The notes under the pieces are model-generated. The model saw only the letters and a list, made by a program, of their open reading frames with translations. It was not told the DNA's origin and did not search any database. DNA of 64,000 nucleotides, from the NCBI GenBank assembly GCA_004294225.1, contig REBA01000025.1, forward strand, positions 1 through 64,000. Reading direction: 5' to 3'. Positions 53,801-62,648 of the stretch are shown here, piece after piece. Position 1 is the stretch's first letter. Each line of letters opens with the position of its first letter. The DNA is from Cytophagales bacterium. GTDB taxonomy: Bacteria; Bacteroidota; Bacteroidia; Cytophagales; Cytophagaceae. Both the position numbers and the translations under genes were made by a program.

Positions 53801-55883
53801 CTTTAGGTTTTACCATTAACTTAATTGAGTTAATCGTTGGTAAGTGAACTAAAAAGCTATCGTAATTGAATTGAAAATCTTTGCCTACGAATTCAAAATT
53901 TTTGGTTTTTATAATTCCATTAAATTTAAAATCTCTGTTTTTTAAAATTTTTAATTCTTTATTTTCGGGAATAAATTCTACCCTTAGTGAATCTGAGATG
54001 TAAATTTTATCTACGCCTCTTACTGTAAGTTCGTGGGAATTGAGATCTAGAGTAGCATTTTTTCCATCTGAAGAGATGGATACAAAGTTGATATTGTCAT
54101 AATCTTTTTTGTCTCTTCTTGACATTACATAATGAATGCCTTTGGGTCTAAGTCTAATGTCTCCAGACCTGATGTTGTAATCAATGAATCCTCCTTTCAT
54201 AAGGTATTGCATAGCCCCTTTTATTGTATTTACAGGAATCTTCATATCATCTGCTACTTCTTGGGCATTGAAGTTGGTAACTTTTTTTCGTTCAGAATAG
54301 CCAACAATCATTTGAAGAGGGTGAAAGTTGTATAAGCCTTTCATCATAATGTATTTATCAACACTAAAGTATTCTTCTGATTCGAAAATTGCGGGTACTT
54401 GTTCGCGAGCGTTAATTATTCCTAAATTCATTTTTGGTTCATTGAGGTTCCACGAAAGTGCATCTGCTAGTATTTCTATTTTATGATAAGTGTCAATGAA
54501 AGGTGCGTTTTTGTATCCAGGTTGTTTATATAGTTTTAGTATTTCGCTATTTTTATTGAATTTGAATATTGTACCTGGATGATAAATAGAGTCTCCACTC
54601 CCCATGTATAGCACGATGTTAGAAATACCTGCTGCAACGAGAGAGTCTCCAAGCTCGAATCTATTGGAGATGGATTTGATTTTGGTTTCACCTGCATGTT
54701 TAATTTCTATAGTGGCAAAGCCTTCATCTACGGAGGAACTAAAAGTTTTTCTTCCTCCAAGCGAGAAACCTCCTTTATAGATAATATTTTCACCAAGCCC
54801 TTTTAGCACTACATTGCTTGTATAGGATTTGAATCTTGGGTAATAATTATCTTCTATTTTAGTATGTCTTTTGCTGTCGTATTCGAATATTCCTTTGATG
54901 GGTTTATCGCTTTTTGAAGGGTAGTTGAGTGTGGCAGTTTCCACAATCACTTTAGAACTTTTAATATTAAAATTATAGTCTTCAAAAGTGCAATAAGCAT
55001 CATTGCTTGGAATTCCTGCGGTAGACCAGTCCATTTTTCCTCCTTTGCCTACAAAAATGTTGTTGTTCAACATTAGTGCCCCATTAGTCCCTTCTATTTT
55101 AGCTATAGAGTCATAAGGGGTGCTAATAACAAGATTGATATTTTGGAACTTTATTATAGGCCCTTCGATTGGTGGTTGTGGGGTGCTTATGTAGCCTACA
55201 TCATAGATGTTTTCTAATGGAGTGGTATCGTTTGAAGGGAGAGTCCCCCAATCATCTATTGCTTTTTGGGGATTGTCAAAATCGTTGAAGGCATTATTTT
55301 TAATGATATTAGAGGTGTCATCAGGAAGGGGTATATCTGTAGCAGAGTTGATGAAATTAAAAGAATAGGTTCCTCCTTCAGCATACAAAGTGTTAAATTT
55401 ACTTTTATATAAATAACTGCTTTCTAAAAATATCTTTAGGTTAGAAAAGTAATTGGTAACTTGTTTAACATTGAGTTTGTCGGTAACATTGCTCGATACC
55501 CAAATCATTGAATCAATTTGGCTAGTATTTAAATTTTTATTTTTTGCTGCTGTAAGCATTCCAAAAAAATCTAAAAAATGTGGATTGGGTCGATATTTCT
55601 TAGTCTTTAGCATTTTTTGTGCTAGTTCTATGATTTTTTTCTGGTGCGAGATATCATAATTAGTCCATGCAGTTTGAAAATCAAGTGACGCTTGTTGCAT
55701 AACCGCAGATTTTGAAGAGTTGAGCATTCCTGTAACTTCGGTAACAAACACTGCGGGGTCTGAGGAAAATTTATATTGAGCATTTGCGATATTGCAGTTT
55801 ATGCCAATTATAAGAAGAAGTAGGAACTTAGTTCTTTTTATAGATAATAGAGGACCAATTGTTTTTAACATTTGTTTTTTCAA
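50832..55883 (-). CDS. Giant secreted beta-rich protein of unknown function
   Basis: This 1683-residue protein has a signal peptide (FLLLLIIGINCNIANAQ). An N-terminal helical region (to about 160) is followed by some 1300 residues of repeating beta strands, with recurring phrases such as KGIFEYDSKRH, YKGKVTMYAHRKYLSFDGF and FEGAATYQYVNLG. Around residues 530-580 there is a winged-helix-like segment (NAQEVADDMKIPVNTIKGA, MKGGFIDYN). The last 110 residues are a Glu/Lys-rich, probably disordered tail. It overlaps the 3-prime end of prmA by 56 bases; an ATG at 55871 is an alternative start. I recognise no named family; the beta-rich body suggests an outer-membrane or periplasmic scaffold. Confidence 0.8.
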   Translation of the reverse strand: MKKQMLKTIGPLLSIKRTKFLLLLIIGINCNIANAQYKFSSDPAVFVTEVTGMLNSSKSAVMQQASLDFQTAWTNYDISHQKKIIELAQKMLKTKKYRPNPHFLDFFGMLTAAKNKNLNTSQIDSMIWVSSNVTDKLNVKQVTNYFSNLKIFLESSYLYKSKFNTLYAEGGTYSFNFINSATDIPLPDDTSNIIKNNAFNDFDNPQKAIDDWGTLPSNDTTPLENIYDVGYISTPQPPIEGPIIKFQNINLVISTPYDSIAKIEGTNGALMLNNNIFVGKGGKMDWSTAGIPSNDAYCTFEDYNFNIKSSKVIVETATLNYPSKSDKPIKGIFEYDSKRHTKIEDNYYPRFKSYTSNVVLKGLGENIIYKGGFSLGGRKTFSSSVDEGFATIEIKHAGETKIKSISNRFELGDSLVAAGISNIVLYMGSGDSIYHPGTIFKFNKNSEILKLYKQPGYKNAPFIDTYHKIEILADALSWNLNEPKMNLGIINAREQVPAIFESEEYFSVDKYIMMKGLYNFHPLQMIVGYSERKKVTNFNAQEVADDMKIPVNTIKGAMQYLMKGGFIDYNIRSGDIRLRPKGIHYVMSRRDKKDYDNINFVSISSDGKNATLDLNSHELTVRGVDKIYISDSLRVEFIPENKELKILKNRDFKFNGIIKTKNFEFVGKDFQFNYDSFLVHLPTINSIKLMVKPKEDKNPNNRRVGNELTYSSGTLYINKPNNKSARKKFNQYPIFDAKTGASVVFNKPNIAQGAYDSTIQFKIPPFKIDSLSSNDPNAIGFDGEFISGGIFPPFKEKLVVMPDYSMGFEHKVPKEGFPLYEGKAKYYNKIILNSQGLRGEGSIQYLNTKLESKDFFFLKDSTLTIGTKATTTEGAHPDAEPNVKFPDMSVEDYKMKWLPKSDQMYISDTKKPILLYKGTASLQGTANITKKGMFGEGILLTRGSEVESSDFKFSQSRFTAGNAHFQIKSDNPTKPALLCLGVKFDFDLEKAIANFSPEVEGAASNEFPYAMYKSSLNNGVWDLHKKTINMKMPEGGDINKSYFYSTRLDQDSLVFNATEATYDITKLTLNIKGIPYIKVADAKIIPKENNVYITENAVIQTLKDSKVILDTLNEYHKLYDGVIDIRSRLRFEGAATYQYVNLGADTLAIKFQEFASFKEEGKKNKNQEITHTVATGLIKEEENLRIGPKIFYKGKVTMYAHRKYLSFDGFIKLDLKGALQNAQWLKFSNTGDSSTITISLKNATADDGSIISSGLHFDANTSDLYSTFIASKHAPSDIDIFSCSGLLNYNGERNEFSVAPLEKLSNTSAKGSLISYNDAKSSLSYISRFNFLNPNKNISILATGLGEGKIDDNKFNFNTLIAFNLKINSAIYTVIGKSAKQILQFAEDTSSQESIDNRDKNMVYKIVEIAGTKAWEKYKVNKVLNNNSLAQLSSDFSNGLVFSDVTLVWSPEHKAFHSVGPLYLSNSQKEEIGRAIHGHVEIIKSPEGDIVNIYFEPIKGAWYYINYENNRLGIVSSNDDVNAVISKKSDGEKMDRSKYFVTKSEPSERYQFMVNFYRKYYNKNFDEEAPIIEESPIIEEQSVGEAPKVIEKEKPVEKEIKKPTPENQEKEASNDISYDIDESLPELSEKEKKKAKKHKKKTSFMMAPVNNTEEETPKYNGNSKEEHLENQKDQNKMQNIIGN

Positions 55884-56667
55884 GTAATAGGTTTGATGCT
55901 TGTGCTACTGTGTTTAAATCAGAAATATCGTTTTCAAAAAAGCCACTAAGAATTAATATACCCCTGTGATTTAGAAATTTATAATATACAGAAATTTCTT
56001 CTAAAAGTACATTTTTGTTAATATTAGCCAAAATAATGTCATATTTATTAAAGGGTAGGTTTAAAGTGTTAATTGTCCCTTGCAATACGGTTATTTGGTT
56101 ACAGTTGTTGAGTTTTATGTTTTCAATGGCATTATTATAGGCCCAATCTTCGATGTCAAAAGCGGTAACTGCTTTAGCTTTTTTCATTGATGCAAGAATG
56201 GATAATATTCCTGTTCCTGCTCCTGCATCCATAACTATTTTATTTTCTACTTCTATATCAAGCAAATGCTCTAGCATCATATGGGTGGTTTCGTGGTGAC
56301 CAGTTCCGAATGACATTTTAGGATTAATAATGATATCGTAGGTGTATTGTTTATCTATTGGATGAAATGATGCTCTTACTATACACTCGTTCTTGACTTT
56401 TACAGGTTCAAAATTATTTTCCCATTCTGCATTCCAGTTTTTGTTTTCTAGCTTAGCAACTTGATATTCTAAATGAATAGATTGTTCTTTAATAGTTTGT
56501 AGAATATTTTTAAGCTTATTTTGATCAAAAACAGATTCTTCTATATAAGCTATAAGTTGGTTAGGCTCTTCTGAGAAAGAATCACAGCCTATATCTAGCA
56601 AAAGTGCTGTTAATAGATCAAAGTTGATTTGTGGAGCTTTTAGGGTGATGATAATATATTCTGTCAT
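55828..56667 (-). CDS. prmA: Ribosomal protein L11 methyltransferase PrmA
   Basis: PrmA trimethylates ribosomal protein L11 using S-adenosylmethionine. The 279-residue protein has the N-terminal substrate domain and the catalytic domain with MSFGTGHHETTHMML, motif I VMDAGAGTGILSILA and DIILANINKNVLLE. Its 3-prime end overlaps the giant protein gene. Confidence 0.95.
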   Translation of the reverse strand: MTEYIIITLKAPQINFDLLTALLLDIGCDSFSEEPNQLIAYIEESVFDQNKLKNILQTIKEQSIHLEYQVAKLENKNWNAEWENNFEPVKVKNECIVRASFHPIDKQYTYDIIINPKMSFGTGHHETTHMMLEHLLDIEVENKIVMDAGAGTGILSILASMKKAKAVTAFDIEDWAYNNAIENIKLNNCNQITVLQGTINTLNLPFNKYDIILANINKNVLLEEISVYYKFLNHRGILILSGFFENDISDLNTVAQASNLLLEKTNVKNNWSSIIYKKN

Positions 56668-56690
56668 GGCTTTGAGAATTAATTCTAAAA

Positions 56691-56719
56691 ATAAAAGCGG
56701 GGTTATAGCCCGCTTTTAT
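56691..56719 (-). terminator. Intrinsic terminator after tpiA
   Basis: ATAAAAGCGGG pairs with CCCGCTTTTAT around a 7-base loop, 23 bases past the tpiA stop. Confidence 0.8.
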
Positions 56720-56741
56720 TATAAAAATTGATGTTTAGCAA

Positions 56742-57500
56742 TTAAGCATTTTTGATAATATCTACAAAGTCTCTGGCTTTGAGAGAGGCTCCTCCAATGA
56801 GTCCGCCATCTACATCTTTACAAGACAGCAGTTCTTTTGCATTTTCTGGTTTCATACTACCTCCATATTGAATGATAATTTTTTCTGCAATATCATTACC
56901 ATATTTACTTGCGATGTGTTTTCTAATTAATTCATGCATTTCTTGGGCTTGAGCAGTAGATGCTGTAACTCCTGTACCAATTGCCCATATAGGTTCGTAG
57001 GCAATAACTACTTTTTGGATATCGCTATCGCTTAGGTGAAATAAGCTTTCACTTAGCTGAGCGTTTACAAAATCGATATGAATTCCTTGTTCTCTTTGGC
57101 TGAGGGTTTCTCCGCAACAGAATATTGGGGTCATATCATGAGCTAATACAGCATTTATTTTTTCAGCAAGAAATGCATTGGATTCAGTAAAGTATTCTCT
57201 TCTTTCGCTATGGCCTATAATTACATAGCTTACGCCTACTGATTTTAGCATTTCTGTAGAAATCTCTCCTGTATATGCACCTGAGTTTTTGGTATAGCAA
57301 TTTTGAGCACCTAGGGCAATTTTTGAACCTTTGATAATGCTAGATATTGCGTATAGTGAGGTAAATGGGGCACATATTACTATTTGTGCATTGTTGTTTA
57401 TTTCGTCTTTTATTATGTTTACTAGTTCTGTAGCTAATTTCTGGCTTTCTTCTAGATTCTTATTCATTTTCCAGTTTCCTGCTATTACTTTCTTTCTCAT
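56742..57500 (-). CDS. tpiA: Triosephosphate isomerase
   Basis: TpiA interconverts dihydroxyacetone phosphate and glyceraldehyde-3-phosphate in glycolysis. The 252 residues include GNWKMNK with catalytic Lys11, the electrophile His in VIIGHSERREYF, the catalytic Glu in AYEPIWAIGTG with its flexible loop, and IQYGGSMKPEN and GGLIGGASL. It is complete and canonical. Confidence 0.98.
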   Translation of the reverse strand: MRKKVIAGNWKMNKNLEESQKLATELVNIIKDEINNNAQIVICAPFTSLYAISSIIKGSKIALGAQNCYTKNSGAYTGEISTEMLKSVGVSYVIIGHSERREYFTESNAFLAEKINAVLAHDMTPIFCCGETLSQREQGIHIDFVNAQLSESLFHLSDSDIQKVVIAYEPIWAIGTGVTASTAQAQEMHELIRKHIASKYGNDIAEKIIIQYGGSMKPENAKELLSCKDVDGGLIGGASLKARDFVDIIKNA

Positions 57501-57652
57501 AAGGGATAAAATTTAAATTTTCAATCTTCTAATATCTTGTTTTAAGACGAGATGTACAAATGATAGAAATGGTTTTAGAAAATCTTTTTTGAATATTATT
57601 TCTAGTGTGGAAGTTTATTGTAAAATCAATCAATCATAGATATCAATAGTTT

Positions 57653-57717
57653 TTTATAAAAAGAATGCTCGCAAACAAAGTATTTATTTCTTTATTTGCG
57701 AGCATTCTTTTTATAAA
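57653..57717 (-). terminator. Very long perfect hairpin terminator
   Basis: A 23-bp perfect inverted repeat (57653-57675 with 57695-57717) contains the GC-rich core GAATGCTCGC and flanks a 19-base loop. It lies 62 bases past the stop of the YxGD gene and ends in a T-run on both strands. Confidence 0.75.
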
Positions 57718-57778
57718 GGCAATTGCAAAAATTTTTGAATATTGTTTTTAATTTAGAAAAATGTGTATTGGATGAATT

Positions 57779-58939
57779 TTAATACCAAATTTCTGCCTCT
57801 TTTTTATCATGCTTTGGTTTTTTGTATTTTTGTTTCAAATAATTAGCATCTTCTAAGCCTTCGGTTTTGCCGTATTTTTTTAATATTCGTTTCCTGTATT
57901 TTTCTTTAGCTGTATAAGAATTTTTGGTTCTTCCACCTTGGTATACAGCACTTGGGTGCATTCCTTTTTTAATATTTTTAACAATAATATCGCCTTGGTA
58001 ATTGGCCATTTTTTTCTGTTTTATTCTTATCTTTCTTGCAGATGCTTGAAGTGCTCGAACAGATAAATCCCCATTATAAGAGGCAATTTTTCTATTTTGT
58101 TCTTCTCTGTGGCTTGCTCTTTTTTCTAGGTAATTATTGGGTAAATCGCCTTGGTAATTAGCTCTTCTTTTATCATTAATTCTTTTTGAATTGTCATTGA
58201 CTATAATATCACCACTGTATTCTGCTCTTTCTTTGTCGTTAGACCTTTGGTTTGATTTACTAATGTTAATATCTCCAGAATAGTCTGCTCTCTCTTTGTC
58301 ATTGTTTCTTTGAGAAGATTTGTTTTGTACTATATCACCTTCATATTTAGATATTTTTTTTTCAGTTTCTCTTTCTTTTTTATGATTAGGGGCTATATAT
58401 GTTATTTCATTTCTAGGACCTTCTTTTTTTGGAATTCTTTGAGAGAGGTCACCAGTATAGTTCTGGATTTTTTGGGAGGTGCTGATTTGGGATTGATAGT
58501 TTGGCAGAGGAACGTAGCTATCGTGTTTAGGAAGTTGAGTTTTAGATTTTGGTAATTCTGTGTCTCCAGTGTAATTAGAAAGCCTTTGCGAAGATTTCTT
58601 GCTGGGGTCAGATTTTTTCATTCTTTCGTCTCCACTATAGGCATTCATTTTTTTTGAGCTTTTTTCAGAAGGGTCTCTCCCTACTTTTTGTGCTCCCACA
58701 TTTATATCATTGGTACTGCTTCCGCTGTGGTTAATAGGTTTTTCATTGCCTTTAAAATTGTTTTCTTTTTTGGCTTCCTTTTCTGCATCTTTAGCTCTTT
58801 TTACTCTTTGTTGGTGTTCCACATCATCTTGAGCAGTACTATTTTGGTTTATGAGAATAGAAAAAATAAAAAGGAAGCCCAATAGAGTATATTTTGAACT
58901 TAGTTTGGAAAGCAAATATAGTTTTTGGGATTGGTGCAT
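57779..58939 (-). CDS. Secreted YxGD-repeat protein
   Basis: This 386-residue basic protein has an N-terminal hydrophobic segment (about 15-37, LLGFLFIFSILINQNSTAQ) that looks like a signal peptide. The rest is a tandem array of units about 20-30 residues long, each with a Y-x-G-D-(I/L/T/E) motif: YSGDE, YTGDT, YTGDL, YEGDI, YSGDI twice, YQGDL, YNGDL and YQGDI, ending with YQGG. The linkers are rich in Lys, Arg, Asn and Ser. I recognise no family. The repeats may form a beta array or a flexible surface polymer. The gene follows a lipoprotein gene by 14 bases, so the two products may act together. Confidence 0.75.
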   Translation of the reverse strand: MHQSQKLYLLSKLSSKYTLLGFLFIFSILINQNSTAQDDVEHQQRVKRAKDAEKEAKKENNFKGNEKPINHSGSSTNDINVGAQKVGRDPSEKSSKKMNAYSGDERMKKSDPSKKSSQRLSNYTGDTELPKSKTQLPKHDSYVPLPNYQSQISTSQKIQNYTGDLSQRIPKKEGPRNEITYIAPNHKKERETEKKISKYEGDIVQNKSSQRNNDKERADYSGDINISKSNQRSNDKERAEYSGDIIVNDNSKRINDKRRANYQGDLPNNYLEKRASHREEQNRKIASYNGDLSVRALQASARKIRIKQKKMANYQGDIIVKNIKKGMHPSAVYQGGRTKNSYTAKEKYRKRILKKYGKTEGLEDANYLKQKYKKPKHDKKEAEIWY

Positions 58940-58953
58940 TATTAGATTATCTT

Positions 58954-59211
58954 CTAAATATGAGTTTTTCTTGGTGCTCTTAATCGTTTGGGCTGCTTTT
59001 TGATTACCAACCCATTGCTTTTATCCTTACTCTTTGTTTGTTTTTTAGATTCTTTGAGTTGCCCACTTTCGTCAAACAAACTCATGTCGGCTTCGCTAGT
59101 TTGACCTAAGCCTGGGCATGGGTAGTCTTTTTTGATGCAACTATTGAGCATTGGATATAATGTTAATAATATGCAATAGAGATATAAACGATTTTTTATT
59201 AAACGCTTCAT
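58954..59211 (-). CDS. Small lipoprotein
   Basis: The 85-residue product starts at ATG 59211 (MKRLIKNRLYLYCILLTLYP), with a lipobox ending LNSC, so it is lipid-anchored. The short mature part has CPGLG, an acidic stretch (SEADMSLFDESG) and a Lys/Arg-rich tail. A longer frame from 59247 would put 12 extra residues before the signal, which is unlikely. It is co-transcribed with the YxGD-repeat gene, 14 bases downstream. Confidence 0.7.
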   Translation of the reverse strand: MKRLIKNRLYLYCILLTLYPMLNSCIKKDYPCPGLGQTSEADMSLFDESGQLKESKKQTKSKDKSNGLVIKKQPKRLRAPRKTHI

Positions 59212-59285
59212 ATATTCAAAAATACCAATTTTAAGGATTATCTGCAATGTCTTTCAAATTTAGATTTAGGATTTCTTCTTCTACG

Positions 59286-61262
59286 TTAATAGTTTATTAA
59301 ATCGATGATTTTTTTATAAATTCTTTTCTTAGGAAGGAAATTTTCTTCAAGCGATGGAGCAAAGGGGATTGGTGTATCTATACTTCCTATCCTTGATACG
59401 GGAGCATCTAGAAGTTCAAAGCAGTTTTCGCTAATCCAAGCAGCTATTTCTGATGCAATACTTCCAGTTAGGCAATCTTCGGTAATTATCAATGCCTTAC
59501 CAGTTTTTTTTATCGAATGTTCGATTGTTTCTTTGTCCCATGGAAGCAAGGTTCTTAAGTCTATGATTTCAATTTCATCGGATATTTCTTTTTTTGCTTC
59601 TATAGCCCAATGAACTCCCATACCATAAGTGATGAGTGTCATTTGTGTACCATGAGAGATAATTTTTGCTTTGCCAATTTCTGTTTGATAGTATTCTTGA
59701 GCTACTTCTTCAGAAATAGAACGGTATAGCATTTTGTGTTCGAAGAATAATATAGGATTGGGGTCAGATATTGCAGCATTTAATAGGCCTTTGGCATCAG
59801 AAGGGCAAGATGGAAATACGATTTTTAGACCTGGGGTATGGAAAAACCAAGCTTCATTGGATTGGGAATGAAATGGGCCAGCTCCTACACCAGCTCCAGT
59901 TGGCATCCTGATTACCACGTCTGCTGCCTGTGCCCATCGGTAGTGGCTTTTTGCAAGATTATTGATAATCTGGTTGAATCCGCAGCTCACAAAATCTGCA
60001 AATTGCATTTCAATCACTGATTTGTAATTTTTGATCGCCAAACCTAAGCCAGCTCCTATTACTGCCGATTCGCACAAAGGTGTATTTCTGATTCTGTCTT
60101 TACCATAAACATCTACCAAGCCCTCAGTTACTTTGAATACACCTCCATATTCTGCAATATCTTGTCCCATAAGTATAAGGTTGGGATGTTTATTTAGATT
60201 TTCTTGCAAGGATTGTGAGATAGCATCAATATATCTCATCGTTTTCAGGTTCTGAGAACTTAGAGGAAATTGGGTTGGATAAAAAGGAGCATATACATCT
60301 TTTAGTTCGTTCTCCTCTAATGCAATTGGAAAATTGCTAGATTGGGTATAGTTCCAAGCAAGATCTATTTTTTCTTTAATATCTTTTCTGATTTTTAAGA
60401 CTTCGTATTCAGAAATAATTTTTGAATGAAGTAAGAATTCTTCATAGTTAGAAATAGGATCTTTTTCATCCCATAATTTAAATAATGCATCTGGAACATA
60501 TTTGACCCCAGAGGCTTCTTCATGACCTCTCATTCGGAATGTTTTGGCTTCTATTAGAACTGGTCTTGAATTATTTCTAATAGATTCAGCTATTTCTGAT
60601 ACTTTATTGATTACTTCTAGAATATCATTTCCATCTATAGATATAGCATCTATTCCATATCCAGCAGCTTTTTCGCAGAGGGAATTAATTTTAAATTGTT
60701 CATTGTTTGGTGTAGAGAGTCCATAACCATTGTTCTCTATAAGGTATATAATGGGCAGACTCCATACTGCAGCTAAGTTTAGTGATTCGTGGAAATCTCC
60801 TTCACTAGTTCCACCATCGCCACTGAATGCTAATACTACTTTGTTAGATTTCGAAAGTTTTTCTGCTAAGGCTATACCATCGCCGACCGCTAACATAGCT
60901 CCAAGGTGTGATATCATTCCAACAATATGATGTTCTTTGCTTCCAAAGTGAAAAGAACGGTCTCTTCCTTTAGTAAATCCTGCTTCTTTTCCCTGTAATT
61001 GGCAAAACAGCTTGGCAAGTGGTATTTGTCTTGTAGTAAAAACTCCTAGATTTCTATGTAATGGTAGTATGTATTCGTCTGTTTGTAGCGCTTTGGTAAC
61101 TCCTACCGCTATTGCTTCTTGCCCAATGCCACTAAACCATTTGCTTATTTCTCCTTGACGAAGCAAAACCAGCATTTTCTCTTCAATTAATCTAGGAAGA
61201 ACTAGGTCGTGGTATAACTCTTTTAAAAAATGCTCAGAATGGTTATTGATTTCAAATTTCAT
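59286..61262 (-). CDS. Fused alpha/beta 2-oxoacid dehydrogenase E1 (branched-chain type)
   Basis: The 658 residues join the E1 alpha and beta subunits in one chain. The alpha half (1-330) has the thiamine-diphosphate motif SGDGGTSEGDFHESLNLAAVW and ENNGYG; the beta half starts around 340 (MRYIDAISQSLQENL) with GQDIAEYGGVFKVTEGL and IEMQFADFV. It decarboxylates a 2-oxo acid, probably branched-chain, and passes the acyl group to a lipoylated E2, completing the link with lipB. Fused E1 genes are common in Bacteroidota. The E2 and E3 genes are not in the window. Confidence 0.93.
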   Translation of the reverse strand: MKFEINNHSEHFLKELYHDLVLPRLIEEKMLVLLRQGEISKWFSGIGQEAIAVGVTKALQTDEYILPLHRNLGVFTTRQIPLAKLFCQLQGKEAGFTKGRDRSFHFGSKEHHIVGMISHLGAMLAVGDGIALAEKLSKSNKVVLAFSGDGGTSEGDFHESLNLAAVWSLPIIYLIENNGYGLSTPNNEQFKINSLCEKAAGYGIDAISIDGNDILEVINKVSEIAESIRNNSRPVLIEAKTFRMRGHEEASGVKYVPDALFKLWDEKDPISNYEEFLLHSKIISEYEVLKIRKDIKEKIDLAWNYTQSSNFPIALEENELKDVYAPFYPTQFPLSSQNLKTMRYIDAISQSLQENLNKHPNLILMGQDIAEYGGVFKVTEGLVDVYGKDRIRNTPLCESAVIGAGLGLAIKNYKSVIEMQFADFVSCGFNQIINNLAKSHYRWAQAADVVIRMPTGAGVGAGPFHSQSNEAWFFHTPGLKIVFPSCPSDAKGLLNAAISDPNPILFFEHKMLYRSISEEVAQEYYQTEIGKAKIISHGTQMTLITYGMGVHWAIEAKKEISDEIEIIDLRTLLPWDKETIEHSIKKTGKALIITEDCLTGSIASEIAAWISENCFELLDAPVSRIGSIDTPIPFAPSLEENFLPKKRIYKKIIDLINY

Positions 61263-61364
61263 TATTCAATTTATAATATTCTTATTTATAAAATTAGTGA
61301 AGGTCTATGGAGGAATCCTACAACTAAATTTTCATGATAATTTATTTTAATAGCAAATGTATTC

Positions 61365-61372
61365 TATTTTTG
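61365..61372 (+). promoter_or_regulatory. Candidate -7 box of the M16 peptidase gene
   Basis: TATTTTTG fits TAnnTTTG. It lies 24 bases before ATG 61396 and inside a longer possible reading frame from 61357, so it argues for the later start. Confidence 0.45.
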
Positions 61373-61395
61373 CAATCCTTATAATGATGGCAAAT

Positions 61396-62637
61396 ATGAT
61401 AAATTATGAACACTTCGTTTTAGAAAATGGGCTTAAAGTATATGTTCATGAAGATCATAGTGCCCCAATTGCAGTGCTTAATCTTCTTTATGATGTAGGT
61501 GCAAAGGATGAGGAATCGCATAAAACTGGGTTTGCCCATTTGTTTGAACACCTCATGTTTGGGGGGTCAAAAAATATTCCAAGCTTTGATGAACCTCTTC
61601 AAAGAGTAGGAGGGGAGAATAATGCATTCACTTCAAATGATATTACTAATTATTATATTAGTGTACCGAGCAATAATTTAGAAACAGCGTTTTGGCTGGA
61701 ATCTGACCGAATGCTATCGCTTTCCTTTGACCCTAAGGTTTTAGAAGTTCAAAGAAGTGTGGTGATAGAAGAGTTTAAACAAAGGTATTTAAACCAACCT
61801 TATGGGGATGCATGGTTGAAGCTAAGACCTTTAGCATATCAAGTACATCCATATCAATGGCCAACGATTGGAAAAGAAATTGCCCATATCGAGAATGCCA
61901 CTATGGATGATGTTCAATCTTTTTTCTATAAATTCTATATTCCCAATAATGCTTATTTAGTAATAGCTGGAGATGTAACAATCTCTCAGGTAAAACGATT
62001 ATGTGATAAATGGTTTACTCCTATACCATCTGGAAAGCCTTACTATAGAGATTTGCCCCAAGAGCCTACCCAAATATCATCTAGAATAACAGAGGTAAGT
62101 TCTTCAGTACCATTGAATGCACTTTATAAAGTATTCCATTCCCCAGCAAAAACTGATAAAAATTACTTTGCTTCTGATTTGTTTAGCGATATTTTAGGAA
62201 GGGGGAAATCTTCATTCCTTTATCAGAAGTTAGTAAAAGAGCGATCTATTTTTAGTTCCATCTCTGCTCATCTTTCAGGAACTTATGATTCTGGTTTACT
62301 TATAATTGATGGTAAACTTAATAAGGGAATCTCCTGTGAAGAAGGAGATAAAATACTCAATGATATTTTGGGGGAATTTTCTCAAAATACACTATTAGAT
62401 AGTGATCTAGAAAAAGTAAAGCATCAAGCAGAGTCATCTCATGTATTTGGAAATATTGAATTGTTGAACAGGGCAATGAATCTAGCTTTTGCAGCTGGTT
62501 TGGGTGATGCAGCTATGGTGAATAAAGAAATAGATTTGATAAACAATGTAAGCATGGAAAATATCAAGAATATAAAACAGCAAATTCTTGACCCTAATAA
62601 TTCATCTACTTTACTTTATAAAGCAAAATCAATTTAG
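61396..62637 (+). CDS. M16-family zinc metallopeptidase
   Basis: This insulinase/mitochondrial-processing-peptidase-like protein of 413 residues has the inverted zinc motif HLFEH (48-52 from ATG 61396), followed at the usual distance by LESDRM with the third zinc ligand Glu. The start MINYEHFVLENGLKVYVHEDHSAP is the usual family opening in Bacteroidota, so ATG 61396 is chosen over 61357. The C-terminal half has the inactive-type domain (FASDLFSDILGRGKSSFLYQKLV). No signal peptide is evident with this start. A second M16 gene often follows in this group, but here a convergent dehydrogenase gene does. Confidence 0.88.
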   Translation: MINYEHFVLENGLKVYVHEDHSAPIAVLNLLYDVGAKDEESHKTGFAHLFEHLMFGGSKNIPSFDEPLQRVGGENNAFTSNDITNYYISVPSNNLETAFWLESDRMLSLSFDPKVLEVQRSVVIEEFKQRYLNQPYGDAWLKLRPLAYQVHPYQWPTIGKEIAHIENATMDDVQSFFYKFYIPNNAYLVIAGDVTISQVKRLCDKWFTPIPSGKPYYRDLPQEPTQISSRITEVSSSVPLNALYKVFHSPAKTDKNYFASDLFSDILGRGKSSFLYQKLVKERSIFSSISAHLSGTYDSGLLIIDGKLNKGISCEEGDKILNDILGEFSQNTLLDSDLEKVKHQAESSHVFGNIELLNRAMNLAFAAGLGDAAMVNKEIDLINNVSMENIKNIKQQILDPNNSSTLLYKAKSI

Positions 62638-62648
62638 GCATAGAAATT

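Noticed and set aside
57653..57717. The 23-bp inverted repeat as an IS terminus or recombination site
   Set aside because: Its position just after a stop codon and the T-runs on both sides fit a terminator; no transposase gene is close.
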